A stretch of DNA of 44,473 bases from an uncultured Bacilli bacterium (GTDB lineage: Bacteria; Bacillota_I; Bacilli_A; RF39; UBA660): the NCBI GenBank assembly GCA_947628145.1, contig CANQYU010000004.1, forward strand, positions 1 to 44,473. Reading direction: 5' to 3'. How positions within the stretch are numbered: position 1 is the first letter of the stretch; each line of letters starts with the position of its first letter. The notes below the pieces were generated by a model. It was not told where the DNA came from, did not search any database, and saw only the letters and a program-made list of their open reading frames with translations. Of the stretch, positions 15,801-25,441 are shown in pieces. Position numbers and translations under genes: made by a program.

Positions 15801-15830
15801 AAAAAACTATTCCCGCGAATAGTTTTTTTA
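15801..15830. terminator. Terminator shared by rpsD and the M16 operon
   Basis: AAAAAACTATT and AATAGTTTTTT pair around CCCGCG and work in both directions. Confidence 0.85.
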
Positions 15831-17102
15831 ATTGTCTTCTTTAACCATTTTAACTACTACTAATTCTTTAGTATTAATTTCTTTTATTACATCTCTTACT
15901 TCTTCTATAGTAATATCTTCGTATATATCTTTTAAATCAGGAACAATATCTCCATAATAAATAATATAATTTTGAATTAAATTATTAACACTTTCGACAT
16001 CTTCATAATTAAGTACTAAAGTAGCAATCGAAGAATTAATTTTTCTCCTTAAATCTTCCTCATTTATTTCTAAATTATTTAAAGCTTGAACAATTCTTTT
16101 TACCGCTTCATCCACATATTTACTTTCAATTGTAATATCAATAATTACATAATTATCGTCTACATATCTTGCTGTATTCATAAATGTTATTAACTCATCT
16201 TTAAGCATTTCTTCTTTTAAATCTGATGTATCGCCAAAATTACTAGCTAATATAATACTTAAAATAATATTTAATTTAACTGGCGAAATTTTTTTAAAAA
16301 CTTTTCTTTCTATTTTAAGCCCTATCTTAGCTTTATCCACCTCTACTTTAGCTTTTATAGTTAAATTATTTTTAACAACTCTTCTTGGTTCTCTTATTTC
16401 TTCCCTTATTGGTTCTTTATATTCTTTAAATTTCTTTTTAGCTAAATTATCATTAACTAATTTTTCTATTTCGTAAGGTTCCACATTCCCCGTTACTATT
16501 AAAAACATATTTTTAGGATGATAAAATGTTTCATAAACTAACTTAATATCTTTTAAATTAATATTTTTAATATCTTCTATTTCTCCCGATATTAAATATT
16601 TATATTTTTCTTTATGATATATACATTTATTAAATTCATTATGTAAATTATTAAAAGGTTGGTCTTTCCCCATTTTTATTTCTGAAGCAATAATCCCCTT
16701 TTCTTTTTTTATAATTTCTTTAGTAAAAAAAGGTTCAAATACATAATCTAATAAATTATTTAAATTATCTTTTATTTTATTAGTTCCAAATACTAAATAA
16801 CTAGTATATTTATATGTAGTAAAAGCATTTATATCGCTTCCTAAAGGTTCAAATAAATCATTAGCTGTTTGATTTTTAGAAATATTAAATTTAATATGCT
16901 CCATAAAATGAGCAATTCCATTAGGAACTTTTTCCAACTTATTATTAACTTTAAATTCGGTATGAATAGAACCAAATTTTACATTTAAAGATAAATAAAA
17001 GCTTTTAGCATATTCATTTTGCCATATATAAATAGGTAATCCTTCATTAGAAACTGTATAATATATTTCTTCATCAATACCCTTTATTTTAATTTTTTCC
17101 AT
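15828..17102 (-). CDS. M16 zinc metallopeptidase, YmfH-like (catalytic subunit)
   Basis: 424 aa, a pitrilysin/insulinase-family protease. The inverted zinc motif HFMEH is at residues 65-69, and the downstream glutamate is in KEKGIIASEIKMG. The second, non-catalytic half follows after about residue 220. Its reading frame starts 14 bases before the end of the upstream M16 gene, so the two are co-translated. In Firmicutes such pairs (YmfF/YmfH) form a heterodimer with one active member. The substrate is unknown; peptide processing is likely. Confidence 0.92.
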   Translation of the reverse strand: MEKIKIKGIDEEIYYTVSNEGLPIYIWQNEYAKSFYLSLNVKFGSIHTEFKVNNKLEKVPNGIAHFMEHIKFNISKNQTANDLFEPLGSDINAFTTYKYTSYLVFGTNKIKDNLNNLLDYVFEPFFTKEIIKKEKGIIASEIKMGKDQPFNNLHNEFNKCIYHKEKYKYLISGEIEDIKNINLKDIKLVYETFYHPKNMFLIVTGNVEPYEIEKLVNDNLAKKKFKEYKEPIREEIREPRRVVKNNLTIKAKVEVDKAKIGLKIERKVFKKISPVKLNIILSIILASNFGDTSDLKEEMLKDELITFMNTARYVDDNYVIIDITIESKYVDEAVKRIVQALNNLEINEEDLRRKINSSIATLVLNYEDVESVNNLIQNYIIYYGDIVPDLKDIYEDITIEEVRDVIKEINTKELVVVKMVKEDN

Positions 17103-18363
17103 CTTGCTTCTCTCCTTCTAAAACAAAGAATATATTTGGCTTTATTTTATTAGCCACTTTAACAATTTCTTCTTTGGTTATATCTTTTATTAATTTAATT
17201 CTTTCTTCAATAAGGGGTAAATTATCAAATACTTTAAATACATAATTATTAATAATACCCGCCGGACTATCTAAAGCTAAATTAAGTGAAAAAATAAAAT
17301 TTTCCTTAGCATATCCTAATTCTTCTTCACTAAACTTACCATTTTTCATTTCTCTAAAAGCTTGCGCAATTAACCTTTTCGCTTTTTTAACATCTTTTTT
17401 ATCAATCGATGTTTGAATTACTAATAAATTATCATATTTAAGATACATACTTTTTATTCCATAGCATAAAGAATTTTTCTCTCTTAATAATTGATATAAT
17501 TTAGAATTAAGTCCCCCAGCTCCTAAAATATAATTATAGAAATAAAAAGTTATTATTCTTTCTTTTTCACTTAAATTTTCTAAATTATATATTTCTACTA
17601 AACTAGTTTCAACAAAGTTACTTTTTTCTAAAATATTTTTCGTTTTCTTTACTCTTTTATTATCTACATATAATTCTAATTTTTTGGTTTTAATAACCGG
17701 ATTTTTAAAATATTTAAATATTAAATTAGCTATTTCGTCCATATCGACATTACCAACAATAAAAATATCGCATTGGGAATTCATTAAATCTTGATAAGCT
17801 TCATATAAAGTTTTAGGGGTAATAGCTTCTAATTCTTCTATAGAACCCATAACTCCATAACTACTCGGAGTGTCATCCCCTAAATTTTTTAAAGCTTTCT
17901 TTAAAGCTACTCTGCTAATATCTTCATTAATACTTAAAATCTCATCATGCATTCTATTTTTAACAATTTTAAAATTCTTTATATCAAACTCGGAAGCTTG
18001 AGTAAAAGGCTTTAAAATCATTTCAAACGGTAACTTAATAATTTCTTCTAAATAATTTTTATCATTTACATATTTTGGCTCTAAAAAACTTAAAACAAAA
18101 GATGTCATTAAAGTATGTCCTACTTTATTTACTACTCCATAAAAACTAGCTTGATATAATTCTTCTAATTTTTTCCCGACTTCTTTTCGACTTTTATATT
18201 CTTGGGAACAATCAGTCATTATATCCGCGAGCATTGTTTTAGCTACATCTTTTTCTTTCTTAGACTCATCTCGAAATATAATTTCCATATTAACTGTTTT
18301 AAATCTATTAGTTTTTATTGTATATATATTAAAAGATGGGTATTCATATTTTTTATATTCCAT
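17089..18363 (-). CDS. M16 family protein, YmfF-like (inactive partner)
   Basis: 424 aa from the ATG at 18363. GAGGTG sits 4 bases upstream of that ATG, which overrides the track start at 18375. The fold matches M16 (AKTMLADIMTDCS, YEAYQDLMNSQCDIFIVGNVD, YNYILGAGGLNSKLYQLLREKNSLCYGI), but no HxxEH zinc motif is present. The last third keeps the R/Y region that helps bind substrate in the active partner. It is the first gene of the pair. Confidence 0.9.
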   Translation of the reverse strand: MEYKKYEYPSFNIYTIKTNRFKTVNMEIIFRDESKKEKDVAKTMLADIMTDCSQEYKSRKEVGKKLEELYQASFYGVVNKVGHTLMTSFVLSFLEPKYVNDKNYLEEIIKLPFEMILKPFTQASEFDIKNFKIVKNRMHDEILSINEDISRVALKKALKNLGDDTPSSYGVMGSIEELEAITPKTLYEAYQDLMNSQCDIFIVGNVDMDEIANLIFKYFKNPVIKTKKLELYVDNKRVKKTKNILEKSNFVETSLVEIYNLENLSEKERIITFYFYNYILGAGGLNSKLYQLLREKNSLCYGIKSMYLKYDNLLVIQTSIDKKDVKKAKRLIAQAFREMKNGKFSEEELGYAKENFIFSLNLALDSPAGIINNYVFKVFDNLPLIEERIKLIKDITKEEIVKVANKIKPNIFFVLEGEKQDGKN

Positions 18364-18431
18364 AATACACCTCATTTTTTATTATAACACAAATAACTAT
18401 TTTTATTAATTTTTTCCCTATTGTTTTAAAA

Positions 18432-18524
18432 TTAATTTAATTGTAAACCTAAAGCTAAAATCCCCATAAAAATCACAAAATAAAATAATACAACTCCTCC
18501 ATAATTAACTAAAACTTTTTTCAT
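18432..18524 (-). CDS. 30-aa membrane peptide under an SOS-type operator
   Basis: Not in the ORF track. AGAGGT lies 7 bases before the ATG at 18524. The peptide starts MKKVLVNYGGVVLFYFV and continues to LGLQLN: two lysines followed by a single membrane span. Its promoter (TTGAGC, 18 bases, TATAAT) contains the SOS box in the spacer, so LexA binding should shut it off directly. It is divergent from lexA, the place where Bacillus carries yneA, an SOS-induced division inhibitor. The size resembles the 29-aa SOS division inhibitor SidA of Caulobacter. I infer a damage-induced membrane peptide that may delay division; there is no sequence proof of function. Confidence 0.7.
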   Translation of the reverse strand: MKKVLVNYGGVVLFYFVIFMGILALGLQLN

Positions 18525-18542
18525 AATATTACCTCTTTTCTA

Positions 18543-18577
18543 CGAACATTATATCGCATATACATATGTTCGCTCAA
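18543..18577. promoter_or_regulatory. SOS operator inside the promoter of the 30-aa peptide
   Basis: On the minus strand CGAACATATGTATA (18572-18559) lies between TTGAGC (18577-18572) and TATAAT (18553-18548). A second CGAAC half-site in the opposite direction starts at 18543 and overlaps the -10. The 14-mer differs from the recA operator by one base (CGAACAAATGTATA), which supports a shared LexA target. Confidence 0.7.
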
Positions 18578-18629
18578 TAGCAAAATTTAAATTTGACAAA
18601 TATTTTTTAAAAAGTGTCAATACACTTGT

Positions 18630-18658
18630 TTGACAATCATACGTTTTTGTGTTATTAT
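18630..18658 (+). promoter_or_regulatory. Promoter of lexA
   Basis: TTGACA (18630-18635), a 17-base spacer and TATTAT (18653-18658). The ribosome site GGAGG lies close downstream, so the leader is only a few bases. The SOS box is 58 bases upstream of the -35, so lexA is probably less tightly repressed than the divergent peptide. Confidence 0.8.
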
Positions 18659-18678
18659 GAATGTGGAGGTAATAAAAA

Positions 18679-19305
18679 ATGGAAAAATTAAAACAAATAA
18701 CTGAAAAACAAAACAATGTTTTAGATTATATTAAAAAGTTTTCCGCGGAACATGGTTATCCCCCATCTATAAGAGAAATAGGAAAAGGTTTAGGCTTATC
18801 TAGCCCTGCGACTGTTCATACTCATGTGAAAAAATTATGTAATGCTGGATATTTAAAAGTTGATAATAATAAATTTAGAGCGATGGAGCTTTTAGTTGAT
18901 AATGAATATGCGGAAAAAGACGAAGAATTAGTTAAAGTTCCTCTTTTAGGAAAAATTACCGCGGGTTCTCCCATCGAAGCTATCGAAAGACCTAATGAAT
19001 TTTTTAGTCTTCCTGCCAGTTTAATTCCTGCGAAAGAAACTATTTTCACTTTAAATGTAAGTGGTGAATCAATGATTAATGCTGGTATTTATGATGGTGA
19101 TGTTGTAATTGTCCAAAAGCAAAGTACGGCGCGAAATGGTGACATCATTGTTGCCATGACTGACGCTAACGAGGTAACTTTAAAAACTTATTATAAAGAA
19201 AATGGCCATTTTCGTCTTCAACCTGAAAATGATACTATGGCCCCTATAATCTTAAATAATGTTACTGTTTTAGGCAAAGCCATTGGTTTATATCGAAAAT
19301 TTTAA
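18679..19305 (+). CDS. lexA: LexA repressor
   Basis: Repressor of the SOS regulon; RecA filaments trigger its self-cleavage. 208 aa. The winged helix DNA-binding domain is at 1-65 (PPSIREIGKGLGLSSPATVHTHV). The cleavage site is A95-G96 in KITAGSP, and the catalytic dyad is S131 (SGESM) and K169 (VTLKTYYKE). It sits divergent to a 30-aa membrane peptide, with SOS sequences between, like lexA-yneA of Bacillus. Confidence 0.97.
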   Translation: MEKLKQITEKQNNVLDYIKKFSAEHGYPPSIREIGKGLGLSSPATVHTHVKKLCNAGYLKVDNNKFRAMELLVDNEYAEKDEELVKVPLLGKITAGSPIEAIERPNEFFSLPASLIPAKETIFTLNVSGESMINAGIYDGDVVIVQKQSTARNGDIIVAMTDANEVTLKTYYKENGHFRLQPENDTMAPIILNNVTVLGKAIGLYRKF

Positions 19306-19330
19306 AAAGAGCCTAAATAGCTCTTTTAAT
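19305..19330. terminator. Bidirectional terminator between lexA and the U32 gene
   Basis: AAAAGAGC and GCTCTTTT pair around a short A/T loop between two convergent stops. Confidence 0.75.
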
Positions 19331-21502
19331 TTGTTCTAATAATTCTTCTATTTCTAAAGCATTTTCGTCAAATAACTCTAATCTAAAAACATTAACTCCC
19401 ATCTTTTTTATTTCGGCAATTTTATTTATTAAATTAATTTCTTTATTAGCCATTACATGAGTATAATTATCTTTAATTACTCTAAAGCTTCCTTGTTTAT
19501 TTTCAATACTATATTTTTTATTTTCTGTTAAATTTAAAGCTCGGAAAAAATCATATTTCATGACCATTAATTCTAACTTACCATACCCTATAATTTCTAT
19601 TTCTACCTCTTCTTCTAAATGTTCTAATAACTTAGCCATTTGACTCAAAGTAAGCTCAGGACTTAAAGTTACTCTTTTTACTCCCATTTGTTTTAATAAT
19701 CGAGCATAATAACTATTTACTACATTTAAATAATAATCACTTATAACCTCATTATTATTTCCATATTTTAAGCTTCCTGTTTCCCCAATTAATAGTTTTT
19801 TATTATTATATTCCTTATGTTCTTCAATTACTCGAGCTAAACGTAAATAGACATTGCCTAAATATCTATATTTTTGCTCTAATTTTTCCTCAGTCACATA
19901 TATATAATCTACTTTATTAATTAAAGCTTTAACTTGTTCTTCAGTTCTAGCCAAAGCACTTATTTTTAATGAACTCTTTCTATTAATTACTTTTGGCTCT
20001 GAAAAGTTTAACTTTTCCTTATTTCTATTAATATTTTTTCTTTTTTCTTCTAAAGCTTTAATTAATTCCCGGCGTATTTCATTTAACTTTCCAACCGGAA
20101 TAAATATATTATCTTCTATATCCCCTTTAAATTCATTAAGGATAAAAGGTGTATTTCCTAGTTTACCTAAAATTTCTTTTATTCTTGTTTTTTCTAAAGG
20201 ACTAGTCTTAGCCTCATTAACTATTTCGCCCCTATATTTTACCTCATTTTCACCAGCTTTATATTTAATTATTAATTGGGCATTTTTATGGGCATATATA
20301 TCAACATCAACTTTAATTTTTTTCTCTTTGGTATTTTTAATTTCTTCTTCTAACTTTTTATTTACCGTTAAAAGAACATCCCCTAACTCTTTTAAATTAA
20401 CTTTATTTTGAATAGTAACTATATCGCCCGCCTTAGCTTCATTAATCAGTTTACCATTTTGAGCATATAAAAAATTAACATACATTCCCTCTTTATTAGG
20501 TAATCTTATCGCATCTCCTTGTCTAAAATCATGACTAACTTTTATTTTTATTTTTTGCTCATCCCAAGCTATAACTTGCCCAACTTTAACTCCCTGATGG
20601 TTAGAGGAGTTTAAGCTTCTAAATTCTTCATCCGTATTTTGAAATAAATATCCTTTTGTAAATCCTCGATTAAATAAACTTTTTAAATTAAATATTTCTT
20701 CCGGAGTTAATTTATAGTTAGGCTCATCTAATATTTTTCTTTCTATTCTTGTTACATATCCAACATATTCTGGACTTTTCATACGTCCTTCTATTTTAAA
20801 ACTAAGAACTTTACTATTTTTAAGTTCTTCCCCATAATTAGTCGTATTAAGCTCTTTAGGACTTAATAAATACTGAGATTTTAAAATAGTTTTAGAATCA
20901 GCTTTTAAATCATATAAAACCCGACATAATCCCGCACATTCTCCGCGATTACCACTCCGGCCTAAAGTAAGTGCTGAAAAAAGACATTGTCCCGAATAAC
21001 AAACACATAAAGCTCCATATACAAATACCTCTAATTCCATTTCGACTGGTAAGGCATTAATTTGTTCTAAACTCATTTCCCGGGCTAAAACAACTCTTTT
21101 AACTCCTAAACTTTCTAAAAATTTAATTTGTTCTAAATTATGAGTATGAGCTTGCGTTGAAGCATGAATAGTCATTTTTGGAAAATATTTTCTAATTAAA
21201 GTAATTAAGCCCATATCTTGAACTATTAAAGCATCAACCCCTATATTATTTAAAAATTCTATATATTCTAAAACATCTTTTATTTCATCTTCATATATTA
21301 TTGTATTAACTGTTACATAAATTTTTACTCCATATAAATGGGCATATTTAACTGCTTCTTCTAATTCTTCATTTAAAAAATTTTTGGCAAACTTTCTAGC
21401 TCCATAGTTTTTCCCAGCTAAATAAACCGCGTCGGCCCCATTATGTATTGCTGCTTTTAAAGAAGCCCAATCCCCCGCTGGGCTTAATAATTCTTTTTTC
21501 AT
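19313..21502 (-). CDS. U32 family protein, RlhA/YdcP-like
   Basis: 729 aa. The N-terminal U32 TIM-barrel domain opens KKELLSPAGDWASLKAAIHNGADAVYLAG and carries the conserved cysteines of the family (GALCVCYSGQC, GECAGLCR), likely for an iron-sulfur cluster. IEGRMKSPEYV is also characteristic. A C-terminal extension of about 350 residues has a beta-barrel-like part and a second barrel-like repeat with weaker similarity (DYIYVTEEKLEQKY, RVTLSPELTLSQM). Relatives hydroxylate RNA, for example RlhA on 23S rRNA and TrhP on tRNA wobble uridine; the long form suggests the RlhA side. Single gene, convergent with lexA. Confidence 0.88.
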   Translation of the reverse strand: MKKELLSPAGDWASLKAAIHNGADAVYLAGKNYGARKFAKNFLNEELEEAVKYAHLYGVKIYVTVNTIIYEDEIKDVLEYIEFLNNIGVDALIVQDMGLITLIRKYFPKMTIHASTQAHTHNLEQIKFLESLGVKRVVLAREMSLEQINALPVEMELEVFVYGALCVCYSGQCLFSALTLGRSGNRGECAGLCRVLYDLKADSKTILKSQYLLSPKELNTTNYGEELKNSKVLSFKIEGRMKSPEYVGYVTRIERKILDEPNYKLTPEEIFNLKSLFNRGFTKGYLFQNTDEEFRSLNSSNHQGVKVGQVIAWDEQKIKIKVSHDFRQGDAIRLPNKEGMYVNFLYAQNGKLINEAKAGDIVTIQNKVNLKELGDVLLTVNKKLEEEIKNTKEKKIKVDVDIYAHKNAQLIIKYKAGENEVKYRGEIVNEAKTSPLEKTRIKEILGKLGNTPFILNEFKGDIEDNIFIPVGKLNEIRRELIKALEEKRKNINRNKEKLNFSEPKVINRKSSLKISALARTEEQVKALINKVDYIYVTEEKLEQKYRYLGNVYLRLARVIEEHKEYNNKKLLIGETGSLKYGNNNEVISDYYLNVVNSYYARLLKQMGVKRVTLSPELTLSQMAKLLEHLEEEVEIEIIGYGKLELMVMKYDFFRALNLTENKKYSIENKQGSFRVIKDNYTHVMANKEINLINKIAEIKKMGVNVFRLELFDENALEIEELLEQIKRAI

Positions 21503-21680
21503 AAAACATCACATATATATTATACCATTTAAAAAGGAGAACAAGGTAAAATCTTTTTTAACAAAGATGTTAACTAGCTCTTACCTTCCAAACTCTCCAT
21601 TTTCATTATATATACCTTACCTAGGAAAATCAATATTATTATTAAAAATTCAATATATTTTACAATTAAAAAGTCAAAAT

Positions 21681-22775
21681 TTAATTATTAATTAATACTT
21701 GATTTTCCATATTAGTAAGTTTATTAACATCAACTTGATTAATAGAATCAAATCTTTTTGTAATTTTTTCACTAGTTGTATTAAGTTCTTCCACATTTTT
21801 ACTTACTGTATTAATACTCCTTGCTAACTTATCCCATCTTTCTTTATATCTTGAAAATTCTAAAGATAATTTATTTAATTCTTCATGAATAACTTTAGCA
21901 TATTTATCTCTTTCCATATTTTTTAAAATCATTTCAATTACGGTTAAAGTACTCATTAAAGTCGTAGGACTAGTAATCCATACTTTTTTATTATAAGCAT
22001 AATTAAGTAAATCCGAATGATAAGCATTAACCTCCGCAAAAATAGCCTCGGCTGGTAAAAACATTATAGCTTCATTCGCCGTTTCTCCTGGAATAATATA
22101 TTTAGTACTAATCGCGTCTATATGTTTCTTAAAATCACTTTTAAAGTTTTTTTCAGCATTTAATCTTTCTTCGGAACTGAGTTTTTTATCAGTCATTCTT
22201 TCGTAATTTTCTAAAGGAAATTTGGAATCAATCGCAATTGTTCCCAAGGGCGCAGGTGCATATAAGATAGCATCAACAATAAAGCCATTACTCATTTTAT
22301 GTTGCAGAGCATAAATTCCATTAGATGTTGCCCCAAAAGCATTTTCTAAAATAAAATTTAAATTTACTTCCCCAAAAATACCCCGTGATTTTTTATCTGT
22401 TAAAATACTTTGTAAAGAAATAATATCACTACTTAATCCATCAATTTTCTTTTGAGCTTCATCAATTTTAGTTAATCTCTCTAAAACATTGGCAAAAGTT
22501 TTATTGGTTTTTTCTAAAGACTCATCTAATCTTTCCGTTACTTTATTGTTAATATCTGTTAATTTTCTTAAAACACTTTCATTTAAATTATCAAAATCTT
22601 TTCTTAAATCACTAGCAAAATTAACTTTAAAATCCCCAATTTCTTTTACTAATTCTAATTCTAACTTTCCTAATCTTTCCATTAATATAGAATCTTTATT
22701 TTCTGGCTTTTTAAATAAATTTATTACCAATAAAATAATTGTTACAACTAATAACCCAATAATTACATAATCCAT
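21681..22775 (-). CDS. rmuC: DNA recombination protein RmuC homologue
   Basis: About 365 aa. One N-terminal membrane helix (YVIIGLLVVTIILLVINLF), a coiled-coil region to about residue 130, then the RmuC nuclease-like core with RGIFGEVNLNFILENAFG, VDAILYAP, AIDSKFPLENYERM, and later MFLPAEAIFAEV and VWITSPTTLMSTL. Linked to limiting DNA inversions in E. coli; biochemical role uncertain. AGAGGTGG precedes ATG codons at 22778 and 22775. It follows the DedA-type gene by 11 bases and is probably co-transcribed with it. Confidence 0.93.
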   Translation of the reverse strand: MDYVIIGLLVVTIILLVINLFKKPENKDSILMERLGKLELELVKEIGDFKVNFASDLRKDFDNLNESVLRKLTDINNKVTERLDESLEKTNKTFANVLERLTKIDEAQKKIDGLSSDIISLQSILTDKKSRGIFGEVNLNFILENAFGATSNGIYALQHKMSNGFIVDAILYAPAPLGTIAIDSKFPLENYERMTDKKLSSEERLNAEKNFKSDFKKHIDAISTKYIIPGETANEAIMFLPAEAIFAEVNAYHSDLLNYAYNKKVWITSPTTLMSTLTVIEMILKNMERDKYAKVIHEELNKLSLEFSRYKERWDKLARSINTVSKNVEELNTTSEKITKRFDSINQVDVNKLTNMENQVLINN

Positions 22776-22786
22776 CATTTCCACCT

Positions 22787-23374
22787 CTACTTTATTTTTA
22801 ATTTTTTATTAATTAATAAACTAAATATATATGCTATAACTAAAATAACTCCTACTTTAACTAAATATCTAGGCTCTTTTATACTTTCTACTAACCCTAC
22901 TCCAATAAAACCCCAGAAATATACTAAAAATATTTTGCCAATTAATAAAGCGGTAATAAATTTTTTAGTTTTCATTTTAGATAAACCAGCGACTATATTT
23001 ACTAAAAAAGCGGGAGTAAAAGGAATAGCTATAATAGTCGTTAATTGTTCCAATTTTAAATTTGAAACATACTCAATTGTCTCTTCACTAATTATACCCT
23101 TTTTCTTTAAACGTTTATAGAGCCAAGTTTGAATATTTTTTCTAAATAGTAAAAAAGATGTAAAGCAACCTAAACAAGTACAAATCCAAGAAATAATAAA
23201 ACCCCAAATATTTCCAAAAGCTAAAAAGTTAATCGTAATAAAAACAAAAAGGGGTAAAATAGGAAGCATAGATTCAATAAATATACAAAAACATCCTACA
23301 TAAGGTCCCCAAACCCCTAAATTTTCTAAAGCATGCGTAATAAAAGTATCTATAACTTGAAACATAATAATCAC
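22787..23374 (-). CDS. DedA/TVP38 (VTT domain) membrane protein
   Basis: 195 aa with four or five membrane segments. CIFIESMLPILPLFVFITINFLAFG is the family's re-entrant loop with its conserved Glu and Pro, and IAIPFTPAFLVNIVAGLSKM is the second, matching loop of VTT proteins. Members act as lipid scramblases or flippases for undecaprenyl phosphate or phospholipids. The start could be GTG at 23374 or ATG at 23365; no clear ribosome site precedes either. First gene of a pair with rmuC. Confidence 0.87.
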   Translation of the reverse strand: MIIMFQVIDTFITHALENLGVWGPYVGCFCIFIESMLPILPLFVFITINFLAFGNIWGFIISWICTCLGCFTSFLLFRKNIQTWLYKRLKKKGIISEETIEYVSNLKLEQLTTIIAIPFTPAFLVNIVAGLSKMKTKKFITALLIGKIFLVYFWGFIGVGLVESIKEPRYLVKVGVILVIAYIFSLLINKKLKIK

Positions 23375-23440
23375 TATGCTTATTATAATACAATTCCTCT
23401 TTAAATTATACTATAATATTGTAAATTGACATTCCAAACT

Positions 23441-25441
23441 TTAAAATATTAAATTAATTAATAAAGCTAAACCCATGCCCACCCCAAGAGGGATAATAAA
23501 GGCTAAAAAAGTATAAAAATTACTCTTTGTTTCTTTTTTTATTGTTAATAAAGTCGTAGAACATGGTTCATGAAACATCATTAATATAATAAAACATATC
23601 GCGGTTTTAATTGTCCAATTATTTAAAAGTAATATTTCTTTTAAAGCACCTACATTAGCAAAATCTGTTAAAGCTCCCGTTTTCAGATATCCCATAAGCA
23701 TTACTGGGACCACTATTTCATTCGCCGGAAATCCTAGTATTAAACCTAATAAAACTACTCCATCAACCCCTAAAATATGCCCAAATGGCTCTAAAAACTT
23801 AATTAAATAAATTAAAATAGCTTTGTTTCCTATTTTTACATTAGCTACAATCCAAATAATTAATCCTGCAAAAATAGCTACTTTAACCGCCCGTCCTAAA
23901 ACAAATATTGCTCTATTTTTAACACTATATTTAATAGTTTCCCAAATATTAGGTTTTCTATAAGAAGGTAATTCTAAAGTAAAACTTGAAGCTTTTCCCT
24001 TTAAAATAGTCTTAGATAAAATAAAACTAACTAAAAATGTAATTACTATTCCTAAAAATATAAACATCGTTAAAATCAAAGCACATAGAGCACTACTGAA
24101 TTTATTGGTTAATCCTACAAAAAACATTGTAATAATGGCTATTAAAGTAGGAAATTTACCATTACAAGGAACAAAAACATTAGTTAATATCGCTATTAAT
24201 CTTTCTCTTTTAGAATCAATAATCCGAGCTCCCGTTACTCCGACCGCATTACAACCTACTCCCATACACATTGTAAGTGCTTGCTTTCCACAAGCATCAC
24301 ATTTACTAAAAGCTTTATCCATATTAAAAGCTATTCTTGGTAGTACTCCTAAATCTTCTAAAAAAGTAAATAAAGGAAAGAATATCAGCATTGGAGGGAG
24401 CATGACAGAAACAACCCAATATAAAGTTTTATAAATTCCATTAACTAATAAATCAATTATTACTTTAGGTATTTTAATTAAATTTAAAATATTACTTAAA
24501 GGTTCTTCTAAACTTTGAAAGAAATTAAATAATAAATTAGATGGTGCATTAGCCCCTTTTATTGTAAGATAAAATATTCCAAACAAAAATAGTAACATTA
24601 TCGGAATTCCCCATATTTTACTAGTTAATATTTTATCTACTTTTAAAGCTTTTTGCTCATAATTAATATCTTTATAAGTAACAACATTTTTAAGTTTTAA
24701 TTTAACCTCTTTACTCATTTTAATAACTATTTCTAAACTTACATCAATATTTTCTAAATTTTCTTTTGCTTTTTTAGTTTTATTTCCTAAATTAATTAAA
24801 TTATTTTCCCGAAATTTATTAATATAATGCTCATTATTTTCTAATACTCTTAAAGCTAACCATTTTTTATTTTTAGTAGTTGCTATTTCTTCTTGAACTA
24901 ATTTTATTTGAGGTTCTAAAATACCATAATCAAGCTTTAAAAAATCTTTAGGCTGAGCCTTTTTTATAACTCTTAAAAGTTCTTCTAAACCTTCTTTTTC
25001 TTTAGCACTAGTTTTTACTAAAGGTAAATCTAAATTCTTTTGTAAAAGCTCATAATTAATTTCTATTCCCTTTTTTAAAGCTTCGTCAATTAAATTAATT
25101 ACAACTACAACATTCTTACATATTTCTTCTGTCTGTAAAACTAAATTAATTCCTTTATCTAAACTAGTCGCATCACATACCACGACAGCAACATCAAAGT
25201 GTTCATCAAAAATAAAATCCGTCGCGACTACCTCTTCTTTAGTTTTAGCTAATAAAGAATAAGTTCCCGGTAAATCATAAAATTCATATTTAACATTTTC
25301 AAAAACACAATCACCTTTGGTAAATTCAACTGTTTTTCCAGCCCAATTCCCAGTATGAACATCATTTTTAGTTAAAGCATTATAAATAGTTGATTTTCCC
25401 ACATTGGGAGTACCTATTAAAGCAACTTTAATTGTTTGCAT
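23441..25441 (-). CDS. feoB: Ferrous iron transporter FeoB
   Basis: 666 aa from the ATG at 25441, chosen because AGGTGG lies 5 bases upstream. The cytoplasmic G domain has G1 GTPNVGKST (10-18), G3 DLPGTYSL and G4 VINLIDE, followed by a helical spacer. The membrane part has two gate domains, including MCMGVGCNAVGVTGARII with the conserved cysteine in the iron path and LGFPANEIVVPVMLMGY. It is shorter at the C-terminus than E. coli FeoB, with no FeoC-binding tail. It overlaps feoA by 14 bases and is divergent from a DtxR-type regulator. Confidence 0.97.
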   Translation of the reverse strand: MQTIKVALIGTPNVGKSTIYNALTKNDVHTGNWAGKTVEFTKGDCVFENVKYEFYDLPGTYSLLAKTKEEVVATDFIFDEHFDVAVVVCDATSLDKGINLVLQTEEICKNVVVVINLIDEALKKGIEINYELLQKNLDLPLVKTSAKEKEGLEELLRVIKKAQPKDFLKLDYGILEPQIKLVQEEIATTKNKKWLALRVLENNEHYINKFRENNLINLGNKTKKAKENLENIDVSLEIVIKMSKEVKLKLKNVVTYKDINYEQKALKVDKILTSKIWGIPIMLLFLFGIFYLTIKGANAPSNLLFNFFQSLEEPLSNILNLIKIPKVIIDLLVNGIYKTLYWVVSVMLPPMLIFFPLFTFLEDLGVLPRIAFNMDKAFSKCDACGKQALTMCMGVGCNAVGVTGARIIDSKRERLIAILTNVFVPCNGKFPTLIAIITMFFVGLTNKFSSALCALILTMFIFLGIVITFLVSFILSKTILKGKASSFTLELPSYRKPNIWETIKYSVKNRAIFVLGRAVKVAIFAGLIIWIVANVKIGNKAILIYLIKFLEPFGHILGVDGVVLLGLILGFPANEIVVPVMLMGYLKTGALTDFANVGALKEILLLNNWTIKTAICFIILMMFHEPCSTTLLTIKKETKSNFYTFLAFIIPLGVGMGLALLINLIF

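Noticed and set aside
21540-21600. TTAACA...TGTTAA inverted repeat between the U32 gene and rmuC as a terminator or small RNA
   Set aside because: Short stem, no T-run in the right place and no promoter; insufficient.
24105-24434. 109-aa plus-strand ORF opposite feoB
   Set aside because: Antisense shadow of a conserved gene without its own signals.
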